Source: CAVQEG01 sp963711465 (lineage in GTDB: Bacteria; Bacteroidota; Ignavibacteria; OLB7). Taken from it: a DNA stretch of 64,000 nucleotides. The stretch spans positions 124,001-188,000 of the forward strand of contig CAVQEG010000002.1 in the NCBI GenBank assembly GCA_963711465.1. Reading direction: 5' to 3'. The notes below the pieces were generated by a model. It was not told where the DNA came from, searched no databases, and was given only the letters and a program-made list of their open reading frames with translations. The first letter of the stretch is position 1; each line of letters opens with the position of its first letter. A program made the translations under genes and the position numbers. Below are positions 28,683 to 38,101 of this stretch, in pieces.

Positions 28683-29603
28683 TCAATGCACGACGACCAG
28701 TGGCGCGGATGCGACTATCGTCCTCTCATCCCGCAGGTCGAAGCGGTAGTAACCGGCGGGGATCGACGTGACATCGATCTTTATCGACAGCCGTCGCGAG
28801 CGATCGACGGTGACCGGGCGCTCCAGCACCGATGCCCCATCGGAAGCGGTGACCACGACGCGGTAATTCCCGGCCGGAATCGCCATAGCGTCCACGACTG
28901 CGATCGTGCCACTCGGATTCGGCCTGAGCATCAGCTTCGGCACGCCTGCGGACGTCGAATCCTCTTCGTGTGTGCGGGGAACGCGTGTGGTGCCGTGTGG
29001 CAGCACGTAGCTGCGATGCCCGGCGGGATCGCGTACGGCTCCGTCGACCAGGTCACGGTCCGGTCGAACCGTAAAGGCGCGGAACGGCCGCTGCTGCGCG
29101 TCTCCGACGGCGTCGAGGACGATCTGCGGTTGCGACGCCAGATCGTCGCCTCCAAGAATTGCAATGGTCGTGGAAGTGTCCGCCGATCCCGCCGCCCCCG
29201 GAGCATCGCGCGGTGCAACGCCGTGCGCAGTCGTCTGCAATTCGATCAGTACATCGAACGCGTCGTCGTCGTCGATTCGGAGCACGGACGTGCTGCCGAC
29301 CGCACCGAGCCATCGCCCGGCAATGATCGAGGTAATTGGCGGCGATCCCGGCTCCCATGTGCTGTCGATTCCCCACGATATCCTCGATGGCAGGAATCCG
29401 CCATTGTCGGTCCGGTAGCCGTAGAGCGTGTCCGGTATTTCGTCGGAATTGAATCGCTGGATGGCAAGCGGAATCGGACGTTCACCGCCGCTCGGCGGGA
29501 TGCCCGCCAGCAGCGTCGTCGCCATCATGCAGAGGAACAGGACGATCAGTCCGAAACTGACGAGAATTGCCTGGGTGAGGTAGTATCCAGGGTGGTGTTT
29601 CAC
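28683..29603 (-). CDS. Membrane-anchored or secreted protein with T9SS-like C-terminal domain
   Basis: The 306-residue protein starts at GTG 29603 behind GGAGGGG (4-base spacing). A long hydrophobic segment (about residues 10-34) is either an uncleaved anchor or a signal peptide ending near LLAG. The middle is acidic and beta-rich with no known family. The C-terminal 85 residues resemble a type A sorting domain: LMLRPNPSGTIAVVD, then PAGNYRVVVTASDG and a final SIPAGYYRFDL and PLVVVH. It sits upstream of the RHS gene on the same strand, with an 81-base gap holding a hairpin. It could be a co-secreted partner, but function is unknown. Confidence 0.68.
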   Translation of the reverse strand: MKHHPGYYLTQAILVSFGLIVLFLCMMATTLLAGIPPSGGERPIPLAIQRFNSDEIPDTLYGYRTDNGGFLPSRISWGIDSTWEPGSPPITSIIAGRWLGAVGSTSVLRIDDDDAFDVLIELQTTAHGVAPRDAPGAAGSADTSTTIAILGGDDLASQPQIVLDAVGDAQQRPFRAFTVRPDRDLVDGAVRDPAGHRSYVLPHGTTRVPRTHEEDSTSAGVPKLMLRPNPSGTIAVVDAMAIPAGNYRVVVTASDGASVLERPVTVDRSRRLSIKIDVTSIPAGYYRFDLRDERTIVASAPLVVVH

Positions 29604-29755
29604 GATGCCCCTCCGTATTGAACATGAACGGAAGGCCGCAGAGAGGATCAGCCGGAATTACGTGTGAATTGGAACCAGATGCGCGGTGGTGGACTGAATA
29701 TACTTCGCGAATTCAATCGGCGCAATAAGCTGGACCCGGTCGGGAGGAATTTATC

Positions 29756-32700
29756 TCATGTTTCCGTCGTTTCCGTTCTCCCCGGAACCTCGAGTGCCCG
29801 GCGCACGATCTCCGACTGCTCGCGAACGTGACTTCCGAGCGATCCGGCAGCGGGGGAACCGGAGGCGGGGCGACCGAGGAATCGCAGTCGCTGCGTGTCG
29901 GAGAGCTGTTCCTGAATCCAATCGGAAACCGAAGGCCACGCGCCCATATTCTTCGGCTCCTCCTGCACCCACACGTAGTCCGATGCGTGCTCGTACCGAC
30001 GGAGCTCATTGCGGAGTTCCTCGACGGGAAACGGGTAGAGCTGCTCGATGCGGATCACCGCTACGTCGCGCAGATTCGCCTCCTGACGCGCTTTGATGAG
30101 GTCATAGTACACCTTGCCCGTGCAGAAGATCACGCGCGCGACGGTTGCGGGATCGAGCTGCTCGACCTCCGGAAGCAGGCGCTGGAACATGCCGTTCGTC
30201 AGCTCCGAGCGGGCTGAGACGACGCGAGGATCGCGCAGCAGACTCTTCGGTGTGAGCACCACCAGTGGCTTGCGGATCTCGCGCTTGACCTGTCGTCGCA
30301 GCAGATGGAAGTACTGCGCAGGCGTCGTCGGCACGCAGACCTGCATGTTGTCCTCGGCGCACAACGTCAGGAACCGCTCCAGCCGTGCCGAGGAATGCTC
30401 CGGTCCCTGACCCTCGAATCCATGCGGCAGCAGCATCACCAGACCACTGGTCTGATTCCACTTGTCCTCGCCGGAGGAGATGAACTGGTCGATGATCGTC
30501 TGGCCGCCATTGACGAAGTCGCCGAACTGCGCCTCCCAGCAGACGAGCGCTTCCGGATCGCTGACCGAGTAGCCATACTCGAATCCGAGCACGGAGAATT
30601 CCGACAACGGCGAATCGTACACCATCAGCGGCGCCTGCGTGTCGCTGAGAAAGTTCAGGTGGACGTAGGTGCCGCCGGTCGCCTGGTCGTGCAGCACCGA
30701 GTGCCGCTGCGAGAACGTCCCCCGCTGCGAATCCTGTCCGCTGAGTCGCACGGGCGTGTCCTCCAGCAGCAGCGAGCCGATCGCCAGGGATTCACCCAGC
30801 GCCCAGTCGATTGCGTCGTCCCTGTACTGTTCGGCCCGGTGACCGATCAGACGCACGAGTTTCGGATGCACGGTGGCGTCATCGGGAACCTTCGAGAGCA
30901 CGTCGATGATGTGCTCGAGCACGAATTCGGCCACTCCCGTGTTCGGATTCGTCCATGTCTCCGACGGACGGATCTTCTGCTCGGCAAGCGGATCGTCTTC
31001 GTCGTTGTGCGGCTCGAGGGCCCGCGTGGCCTCCAGCAGACGCTCGAGCTTGTCCTTGAAGGCATGCTCCATCTGCTCGACTTCCTCGACGCTCAGCGTT
31101 CCGTTCTGCAGGAGTCGGGCGGTATAGACCACACGCGCCGACGGGTGCTGGCGGATTTTCCGGTAGAGCAGCGGCTGCGTGAAGCTCGGCTCGTCGGCCT
31201 CGTTGTGGCCGTGTCGGCGGTAACAGTACAGGTCGATGACCACGTCGCGTTTGAACGCCTGACGGTACTGGTAGGCGAGATTGACCACGTAGACGGCTGC
31301 CTCGGGATCGTCACCGTTGACGTGGAAGATCGGCGCCTGCACCATCTTCGCCACGTCCGTCGCGTAGATGCCCGAGCGCGTGTCCTCCGGAGATGCGGTG
31401 AATCCGATCTGGTTGTTGATCACGATGTGCACCGTTCCGCCAGTACGGTAGCCCTCCAGCTGCGAGAGGTTGAACGTCTCGGCCACCACGCCCTGCCCGG
31501 CAAACGCCGCGTCGCCGTGAATGAGCACCGGGATGAATTCGGCCATCCCGCGATCGCCCGATCGGTCCTGCTGCGCACGCGTCATTCCCTCGACCACCGG
31601 ATCGACCGCCTCGAGATGACTCGGATTCGGCGCCAGCCACACGTCCAGATTCCGCTTGTATTCGTCCAGCTCGATCGAGCCCTTCTCCCCCAGATGGTAC
31701 TTCACGTCGCCGCTTCCGAGCACGGAGAACTTGTCCTGAATGTCCTCGAATTCGGCGAAGATCTTCTGCGGGCTCTTGCCGAGAATGTTCGCCAGCATGT
31801 TCAGCCGACCGCGATGCGCCATGCCGATGAAAATGCCCCGCGCACCGTCGGCAGCCGCGCAGTGCACCAGCTCGTCGAACATCGGGATGACCGTCTCGGC
31901 TCCCTCGAGGGAGAAGCGCTTCGAACCGGTGTACTTCGTCTGCAGGAACTTCTCGAACACCTCGGCCTCGGAGAGCTTCCTGAGCACCCGGCGCTTGCGC
32001 TCCTTGGAGTAGTGCGGCTGGTTGCGCCCGGTCTCCATGCGGTCGCGCAGCCAGTACTTCAGCTCGCGATCCTGGATGTGCATGTACTCGACACCAATGC
32101 GCTGTGTGTACGTGTCGCGCAGGATCGAGAGAATGTCACGCAGCGTCGCCTCCTCCTTCGCAGCCAGCCCTCCGCCACCCGTGCGGAACGTGCGGTCGAA
32201 ATCCCAGATGGTCAGGCCGTAGGTGGTCGGGTCGAGATCGGGAAAGTAGTGGGGCTCGTAGCCGAGCGGATCGAGGTGCGCCTGGCGATGGCCGCGCACG
32301 CGGAACGCGTTGATCATCCGCAGCACGTTCTGCTGCTTGCGAATCATGTCCGCGCGGCTCTGTCCGCTCAACGACGGATGCCGGTCGCGCTCCCATTTCA
32401 GCGCGCGATACGGAATGTGCATGCTGCGGAAGACTTCGTCGTAGAAACCGTCTTCACCCATCAGCAGCGCCTGGACGCGGGCGAGGAACATGCCCGACTC
32501 GGCGCCCTGGATGATTCGGTGGTCGTACGTCGAGGTCAGCTGCATCACCTTCGAAATGCCGAGCTCGCTCAGCGTCTCGGCGTCCATCGCCTGGTACGCC
32601 GCCGGATAGTTGATGCCGCCGGTCGCGATGATCGTTCCCTGTCCGGCCATCAGCCGCGGTACCGACGCGATGGTGCCGATCGTGCCCGGGTTGGTGAGCG

Positions 32701-33487
32701 TCACGGTGGTGCCCATGAAGTCGTCCAGCTCCAGCTTCCCGCCCCGCGCCCGCCGGACGATGTCCTCGTAGGCGTTGAAGAATTCGAGGAACGTCATCTG
32801 GTTGGCGCTCTTGATGTTCGGCACCACCAGCGACCGGCTTCCATCGGGGCGCTGCAGATCGATCGCCAGCCCGAGGTTCACCTCCGGACGCTCCAGCCGA
32901 TAGGCGGTGCCATCGACTTCCTCGAATCCATTGTTGAGCGACGGGTACTCGATCACCGCCTTGACGATCGCCCAGCCGATCAGATGCGTGAAGCTGAGCT
33001 TGCCCTGATCCGACGCCTTCAGATAGCCGTTGATCAGCGTCCGGTTCTCCTCCAGAAGCTTGACCGGAATTTCGCGGAAGGACGTGGCGGTGGGCACTCC
33101 GAGACTCTGCTCCATGTTCTGCGCAATGCGCAGCGGAACGCCCTTGAGCTGCACGCCGCCCTCAGGCACCTCCTTCTTCACGGCGCCCGTCTGCCCGGCA
33201 GCGTGGCCGTCACTCGACGGCGGCGGCACCTGTGCCGGCGGGGCTGGTGCCGCGGCCTCGCCGTTGCGAGTCCCCGACGAGGCATTGCCCGATGCAGAAT
33301 TATCCGATACAGAATTGGCCGACGGAGGTGTCGACAGCCCCTGCATGGCCGCGTCGAGGTTCTCCTCAGCGTTCGGATCGTATCGTGCAAAGAACGCCCT
33401 CCAGGTTTCGTCGAAGGCGTTCGGGTTCTTCAGGTACTCGTAGTAAAGCTCGGAGATGTAGGCGGAATTCAGTCCAAACGTGCTCAT
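29756..33487 (-). CDS. kgd: Multifunctional 2-oxoglutarate decarboxylase/dehydrogenase E1 with fused E2 domain
   Basis: The 1243-residue protein has the Kgd architecture. Residues 1-40 are the E1o N-terminal segment (FGLNSAYISELYYEYLKNP). Residues 41-115 are an Ala/Pro/Ser linker, and about 118-340 are a dihydrolipoamide succinyltransferase catalytic domain with YDHRIIQG at 321-328. The rest is the thiamine-diphosphate E1 (GMAHRGRLNMLANILGK, HGDAAFAGQGVVAET and RRHGHNEADEPSFTQP). No lipoyl domain is present, so a separate lipoyl-bearing E2 and an E3 would be needed for dehydrogenase activity. It converts 2-oxoglutarate towards succinyl-CoA or succinic semialdehyde in the TCA cycle. An AGGAG lies 6 bases before the ATG. 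The fused form is best known from actinobacteria and also occurs in several other phyla. Confidence 0.95.
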   Translation of the reverse strand: MSTFGLNSAYISELYYEYLKNPNAFDETWRAFFARYDPNAEENLDAAMQGLSTPPSANSVSDNSASGNASSGTRNGEAAAPAPPAQVPPPSSDGHAAGQTGAVKKEVPEGGVQLKGVPLRIAQNMEQSLGVPTATSFREIPVKLLEENRTLINGYLKASDQGKLSFTHLIGWAIVKAVIEYPSLNNGFEEVDGTAYRLERPEVNLGLAIDLQRPDGSRSLVVPNIKSANQMTFLEFFNAYEDIVRRARGGKLELDDFMGTTVTLTNPGTIGTIASVPRLMAGQGTIIATGGINYPAAYQAMDAETLSELGISKVMQLTSTYDHRIIQGAESGMFLARVQALLMGEDGFYDEVFRSMHIPYRALKWERDRHPSLSGQSRADMIRKQQNVLRMINAFRVRGHRQAHLDPLGYEPHYFPDLDPTTYGLTIWDFDRTFRTGGGGLAAKEEATLRDILSILRDTYTQRIGVEYMHIQDRELKYWLRDRMETGRNQPHYSKERKRRVLRKLSEAEVFEKFLQTKYTGSKRFSLEGAETVIPMFDELVHCAAADGARGIFIGMAHRGRLNMLANILGKSPQKIFAEFEDIQDKFSVLGSGDVKYHLGEKGSIELDEYKRNLDVWLAPNPSHLEAVDPVVEGMTRAQQDRSGDRGMAEFIPVLIHGDAAFAGQGVVAETFNLSQLEGYRTGGTVHIVINNQIGFTASPEDTRSGIYATDVAKMVQAPIFHVNGDDPEAAVYVVNLAYQYRQAFKRDVVIDLYCYRRHGHNEADEPSFTQPLLYRKIRQHPSARVVYTARLLQNGTLSVEEVEQMEHAFKDKLERLLEATRALEPHNDEDDPLAEQKIRPSETWTNPNTGVAEFVLEHIIDVLSKVPDDATVHPKLVRLIGHRAEQYRDDAIDWALGESLAIGSLLLEDTPVRLSGQDSQRGTFSQRHSVLHDQATGGTYVHLNFLSDTQAPLMVYDSPLSEFSVLGFEYGYSVSDPEALVCWEAQFGDFVNGGQTIIDQFISSGEDKWNQTSGLVMLLPHGFEGQGPEHSSARLERFLTLCAEDNMQVCVPTTPAQYFHLLRRQVKREIRKPLVVLTPKSLLRDPRVVSARSELTNGMFQRLLPEVEQLDPATVARVIFCTGKVYYDLIKARQEANLRDVAVIRIEQLYPFPVEELRNELRRYEHASDYVWVQEEPKNMGAWPSVSDWIQEQLSDTQRLRFLGRPASGSPAAGSLGSHVREQSEIVRRALEVPGRTETTET

Positions 33488-33609
33488 GATCGGCTCCTGT
33501 CAGGGAAGGAGCATTGGGTTATGTACCGCGGAGTATGGAGTCACAAATCATGCAATATAGCGGGCACCCGTCACTGGCTGAACGTGCATGGCAGCCGTGA
33601 AATGAGTTT

Positions 33610-35016
33610 TCACAGGTCGCGACGCTGCACCAGGCGGAAGGCGCCCGAGCGATCGTCGTCGACGAAGACGAACTCGCTGTTGACACGGTTGCGGTAGATC
33701 CAGACCACCCGCGGCGACTCCTCCGGTTTCATCTGGCGCCTGACCTCGGTCGGCGGACCGAACAGCAGGTAGACCTTCCCACGGTCGGTGTGCACGCCGT
33801 CGTTCTGCGTGATGCTGCGGAAGTTGAACAGCGCGTAATCTGCGCGACGGTAGTACTCGGCCATCGCCTCGTTGTATGCCGTCGTCGGCGTCGGATCGTG
33901 CTGCTTCCAGAATTCGTTCAAAGCCCGTCGCTGCTCCTCGGGCGATCCACGCAGCAGCCGGCTGATCGTCTCCTCGGTGGCGATCGGATACAACGCCCGG
34001 ATTGCAAAGGCCGTGTTTGTCAGCATCACCGGACGATCGAACCACTGCAATGAGAACCGCACGCTGTCGGTGACCGATCCCTGTCCGGCCGAGAGCTCCA
34101 GCACCATCAGGTAGTCGCCCGGCTCCAGCGACGGCGCCGGTGCGTCGACCAGCGCCCCGTAGCCGCGAGGCGGAATGCCCGCGGACGATCCGTCCGATGC
34201 GGAGTCGCTCTGATTCGGCCGGTACCGCACGACGAATCGCACATCGTCGCCGTCGATGATCGGCTCGCTGAGCGTCGCCTGTCCGTACAGCGTGGCGAAT
34301 CCGCTCGCCACCTCCCCGCCGCGCCCGTCGTTCGCCTTCTCATCGATGATCCGGTAGTGGAGTCGCTCCGGACGGGAATTGGCACCGATCGGTACGTACG
34401 CGGCGATCGGGTGGCCGAACGGCGCATTGCCGTCAATCGATGCAGCCGTCAGCGTGTCTCCGTCGATGCGTCGCAGGAACAGCAGCCTGCCGATCGCCGG
34501 CGAGGGTGCGCCGAAGTCGTCCATCTTGAACGGCCCGATCTGTTCGGAGAACTCGCCGTCGGGCGAACCGTTCTCGAGCGTATAGCGGATGGTATAGACG
34601 CCCGGCCGAAGCGAGAGATCGACCGACCCGGCGGCAAAGGAATGCTTGTCGTTGGTCCGGGAGAATTCCATCACCCGCACCGTGTCACGCCACAGGCCAC
34701 GATCGGAAATCACGCCGTCGGAGCCGACCGCCTCGACGTACATCGTCGGCGTCGACACATAGCGTCCGGCACCACGGGAAAAGGAGTCGTCGACGCGGCG
34801 GAAGGTGAGCAGGTCGTAGGTCAGCCGGAAGTCGACGATCGCGCGGCCGTGATTGGCAACCGTCGACGGCAGCGTCGTCAACTCGATGAAGTGGCTGTCG
34901 CCGTAGGTGTAGAATTCGTCCATGTTCGGCGCCGCGACATCCTGTGCATGCACGATCGTCGAAGCGGCGAGAAACAGGGCGACGAGAAAGGTGGGAACGA
35001 GGCGGTTGATGCTCAT
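33610..35016 (-). CDS. GWxTD domain-containing exported protein
   Basis: The 468-residue protein has a Sec signal peptide (cleavage after IVHAQ, residue 25). It has a beta-rich N-terminal half and a C-terminal GWxTD-type domain: RALNEFWKQHDPTPTTAYNE, then DRGKVYLLFGPPTEVRRQM and VVWIYRNR, the order found in that family. The domain is common in exported proteins of GC-rich FCB and Acidobacteriota genomes and has no known activity. ATG 35016 is chosen because the signal peptide starts there. It lies 89 bases downstream of the beta-barrel gene and 122 bases upstream of kgd, all on the same strand. Confidence 0.82.
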   Translation of the reverse strand: MSINRLVPTFLVALFLAASTIVHAQDVAAPNMDEFYTYGDSHFIELTTLPSTVANHGRAIVDFRLTYDLLTFRRVDDSFSRGAGRYVSTPTMYVEAVGSDGVISDRGLWRDTVRVMEFSRTNDKHSFAAGSVDLSLRPGVYTIRYTLENGSPDGEFSEQIGPFKMDDFGAPSPAIGRLLFLRRIDGDTLTAASIDGNAPFGHPIAAYVPIGANSRPERLHYRIIDEKANDGRGGEVASGFATLYGQATLSEPIIDGDDVRFVVRYRPNQSDSASDGSSAGIPPRGYGALVDAPAPSLEPGDYLMVLELSAGQGSVTDSVRFSLQWFDRPVMLTNTAFAIRALYPIATEETISRLLRGSPEEQRRALNEFWKQHDPTPTTAYNEAMAEYYRRADYALFNFRSITQNDGVHTDRGKVYLLFGPPTEVRRQMKPEESPRVVWIYRNRVNSEFVFVDDDRSGAFRLVQRRDL

Positions 35017-35105
35017 CGAAACGTCTGACGTGGGTGTCGGTTGATTCGGGCGCGGGTGATCGGTCACAGACGATACGGACGGCCCGCGCTCGCCTGAATT
35101 GCCGC

Positions 35106-35852
35106 TCACCATCCCCCGCCGGCGCCGAGCGTCAGCGTCAGGAGCACGGCGTTGTACTCCGGCGTGTGACCTCCGTTGTTCACGTCCGATCCGTCGTGCT
35201 GCCACAGCGGACGCGACGGCATCCGGCCGTAGGCCAGCCGCGCGCCGACGACCACTCCTGCAGAACCGGAACCGAGCAGCGTCTGCAGTCCCACGCCGAC
35301 GGCAACGCGCGGTGCCGAACCGGTGTACGTCGCCGACGCGCCGGCGGGAACCGGATCGCCTTCGAAGAACGGGATCGCCTCGCTCTGGTTGTTGTGGTAT
35401 TCGAGCGTGTAGCCGTAATAGCCGACGTGCAGGTAGGGGAAGACCACGCCCCCGCTGCGATTGAAGACGACGTAGCCGAGGTCGACGCCGCCGCCCATTC
35501 CGGAGAGGTCGTAGCGGTCACGCGGTTCGTCCGGTCCGTTGATCGATTCGACCGTCGGAAACGAGACGCGCTCGCCGCTGAGACCCACCAGCCAGGTGCC
35601 ATCGAGGACGACGTCGGCGCCCGCCCAGAGCGTCGGAGCGATCTGCGCGAACGGTTCGGTCCGATAGAGCAGTTCGGCTCCCTCGCCGCCGTCACTGCGC
35701 GGCGTATACGAGGCGAGCCGTCTGGAGAAGGGGCCGTTGTCGTGTCCGGCAAGTCCGCCGCCGATCGAGACGAACCAGCCGGTGCCGAGCGTCTGTGCCG
35801 GAAGCGCGGTGGCAGCGCACAGGAGCAGGACGAGCGAGAGGAGTGTCTTCAT
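35106..35852 (-). CDS. Outer-membrane beta-barrel protein
   Basis: The 248-residue protein has a signal peptide cleaved near ALPAQ (residue 20), then repeated amphipathic strands such as GTGWFVSIGGGLAGHD, PYLHVGYYGYTLEYHNN and VAVGVGLQTLLG. It ends NAVLLTLTLGAGGGW with a terminal Trp, as outer-membrane barrels typically end in an aromatic residue. This predicts an 8- to 10-strand barrel in the outer membrane. No ligand or partner is indicated. It is on the same strand as the downstream GWxTD gene and the upstream Nramp gene (66-base gap). Confidence 0.78.
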   Translation of the reverse strand: MKTLLSLVLLLCAATALPAQTLGTGWFVSIGGGLAGHDNGPFSRRLASYTPRSDGGEGAELLYRTEPFAQIAPTLWAGADVVLDGTWLVGLSGERVSFPTVESINGPDEPRDRYDLSGMGGGVDLGYVVFNRSGGVVFPYLHVGYYGYTLEYHNNQSEAIPFFEGDPVPAGASATYTGSAPRVAVGVGLQTLLGSGSAGVVVGARLAYGRMPSRPLWQHDGSDVNNGGHTPEYNAVLLTLTLGAGGGW

Positions 35853-35918
35853 GGCGCGGAAACTACGAACGTGGAGCGTACGGCGTCGAGTGATGCGACC
35901 GGCCGAGCAGTGCTCCCC

Positions 35919-37826
35919 TCAGAGTCGATCGTCATCTTCATCGCGAAAGCGCAGCGTCAGCACGGGAATGTGGGTTCGGTGACGGAGTTCGCTCGCCGTC
36001 GATCCGTGAAACAGGTCACCGAGCAGACGGTGGCCGTGACTACCGGTAACGATCAGGTCGAGCTTCTCCTCCTCGGCGATGCGCGCGATCTCGTCCTCCG
36101 GTTCACCCGCTCCGATGCGGGTGGCACACGTCAGCCCCGCTTCGCGCAGGCGACCGGCGACGCGCTCGAGGTACTCGGCATCGCTGACGGCCTCGAGATC
36201 CTGCACCTCGGTGCCGAGGAACCGCGCCGTGGCGCTCTCGACGACATGGATCAGCACGAGTTCCGCGCCGGCAGTGCGGGCCAGCGGTACGATGCCGGCG
36301 AGGATTCCCTGATCGGCGGGCTTGACTTCCAGTGCGATTCCGATTCGGCGGTACTGGGTGGCCAGCGCCGGCTCCAGCGGCGGCAGGTGCGGCGTCGGAA
36401 CGACGGCACGGCGCCGTCCGGCGGGTGAGCGCCACAGCGGTTCGAAGATCATCCACCCCAGCAGCGGCACCAGCAGGACGGTCGCCGGCAGCAGCAGGAA
36501 GCGAACGAGGGCGTTGCCCGAGGCGAGTCCGCCGGAGATCTCCTCGAAGACGAGCTGGAGATTCAGGTAGACCAGCACCGCGGCGATCGCCCAGGCGAGA
36601 ATTCGCACCCACCACGGGTTGGCGAATTCGCCCATGCGAAACCGACTGCTGGTGAAGTGAATCAGCGGAACGACGGCAAAGGAGAGCTGCAGCGAGAGGA
36701 TCACCTGCGAGAGGATCAGCAGCACGTCGACGGCACGTTCACCCTGCACGAGGATCACGGCGACGGCGGGTCCGACGGCGAGCAATCGCGTGAGCAGGCG
36801 TCGCAGCCAGGGCCTGATCTGGATGTGGACGAATCCCTCCATGACGATCTGCCCGGCCAGCGTCCCGGTGACCGTCGAGGACTGCCCGGCCGCCAGCAAT
36901 GCGACGGCGAAGAGGATCGGCGCCAGCGTGGAACCGAGCAGCGGCTCGAGCAGCGCGTGGGCGTTCTGCAGCGACGCCACTTCGGTGTGGCCCGAGTAGT
37001 GGAAGGCAGCGGCGGCGAGCACCAGAATCGCGGCGTTGACGAAGAACGCGCCGTTGAGCGCCACGACCGAATCGAGCAGGTTGAATTTGTTTGCCTCCCG
37101 CCGCCCCTCGGTCGTGTTCTCGAACGCCCGCGACTGCACCAGCGCCGAGTGGAGGTAGAGGTTGTGCGGCATGACCGTCGCGCCGATGATACCGATGGCG
37201 ATGTACAGAGCGTCACCCGTCAGCCGTGACGGCACGAATCCTGTGGCCACCTGCGAGATCACCGGATGCGAGATGATCATCTCCACCAGAAAGCAGACGC
37301 CGATCGTGCCGACGAGTACGAGGATGAATGCCTCGAGCTTGCGGATGCCCCGCGACTGCAGCAGGAGGAAGAGCAGGACGTCGAAGGCGGTGATCACCAC
37401 GCCCCAGATGATGGGAATGCCGAAGAGCAGATTCAGGCCGATCGCCGAGCCGAGCACCTCGGCCAGATCGCATGCGGCGATCGCAATCTCGCAGATGATC
37501 CAGTTGACCCAGACGACCGGTGCCGGGTAGTGGTCACGACATGCCTGCGCGAGATCGCGGCCGGTGACGATGCCAAGTCGCGCCGAGAGCGTCTGCAGCA
37601 CGATCGCCATCAGATTCGACAGCAGGATTACCCAGATCAGGTGGTAGCCGAACTGCGAGCCGCCGGCGAGATCGGTCGCCCAGTTGCCCGGGTCCATGTA
37701 CCCCACCGACACCATGAACGCCGGGCCGGTGAACGTCAGCAGACGTCGCCAGAACGTGGATCGCGGCGGCACGGGCACACTGCCGCGAACGTCCGAGGAT
37801 CGGGACGTCGACGTTCGGTGAGACAT
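35919..37826 (-). CDS. mntH: Nramp divalent metal transporter fused to a UspA domain
   Basis: The 635-residue protein joins an Nramp transporter (residues about 28-470, about 11 membrane segments) to a cytosolic universal stress domain (about 490-630). The metal-site motifs are intact: DPGN at 45-48 and ATVMPHN at 216-222, the Met being the determinant of transition-metal selectivity. The UspA part keeps the ATP-binding-type loop DLIVTGSHGHRLLGDLFHGS. It should import Mn2+ or Fe2+ with protons, the UspA domain perhaps gating transport by nucleotide or stress state (inference). ATG 37826 is used because the frame upstream is unconserved. Nramp-UspA fusions occur in other bacteria, but their regulation is little known. 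Confidence 0.93.
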   Translation of the reverse strand: MSHRTSTSRSSDVRGSVPVPPRSTFWRRLLTFTGPAFMVSVGYMDPGNWATDLAGGSQFGYHLIWVILLSNLMAIVLQTLSARLGIVTGRDLAQACRDHYPAPVVWVNWIICEIAIAACDLAEVLGSAIGLNLLFGIPIIWGVVITAFDVLLFLLLQSRGIRKLEAFILVLVGTIGVCFLVEMIISHPVISQVATGFVPSRLTGDALYIAIGIIGATVMPHNLYLHSALVQSRAFENTTEGRREANKFNLLDSVVALNGAFFVNAAILVLAAAAFHYSGHTEVASLQNAHALLEPLLGSTLAPILFAVALLAAGQSSTVTGTLAGQIVMEGFVHIQIRPWLRRLLTRLLAVGPAVAVILVQGERAVDVLLILSQVILSLQLSFAVVPLIHFTSSRFRMGEFANPWWVRILAWAIAAVLVYLNLQLVFEEISGGLASGNALVRFLLLPATVLLVPLLGWMIFEPLWRSPAGRRRAVVPTPHLPPLEPALATQYRRIGIALEVKPADQGILAGIVPLARTAGAELVLIHVVESATARFLGTEVQDLEAVSDAEYLERVAGRLREAGLTCATRIGAGEPEDEIARIAEEEKLDLIVTGSHGHRLLGDLFHGSTASELRHRTHIPVLTLRFRDEDDDRL

Positions 37827-38101
37827 CGCAGTAGAATTGCGGGAAGAAGTTGAGCAGCGAAACCGCGGCGCGATCCACGGGCAGCAGGACAGGCCCTCGA
37901 CTGCCGGGAGCGATCGCGCCGGAAACCGCCAAACGTACGGCGCGCACCCTAGCGGGACAAGAAGCCGACCTCGACGACCCGCCGCGTTGGGCCGACGTTG
38001 CGCCGATCGCTCCTTCCGTGGGCGACGGTCGTCCCGTACGCGTGACACCGGTTGTCCCGCATGCCCCTATTTTCGCGTCCTGAATTCCACGAGGCACTCC
38101 G

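Noticed and set aside
20463..29603. Calling the T9SS-like gene, the RHS gene and the lipoprotein one operon
   Set aside because: Each gap contains a perfect GC-rich hairpin like the other terminators here, so co-transcription cannot be assumed.
25182..29621. Two plus-strand open frames of over 700 codons opposite the RHS gene
   Set aside because: Same antisense effect; the minus strand shows uninterrupted RHS repeats and a signal peptide.
30305..33697. An 1130-codon plus-strand open frame opposite kgd
   Set aside because: The minus strand encodes a fully conserved Kgd over the same bases; the plus frame is Arg/His/Val-rich and without any family features.
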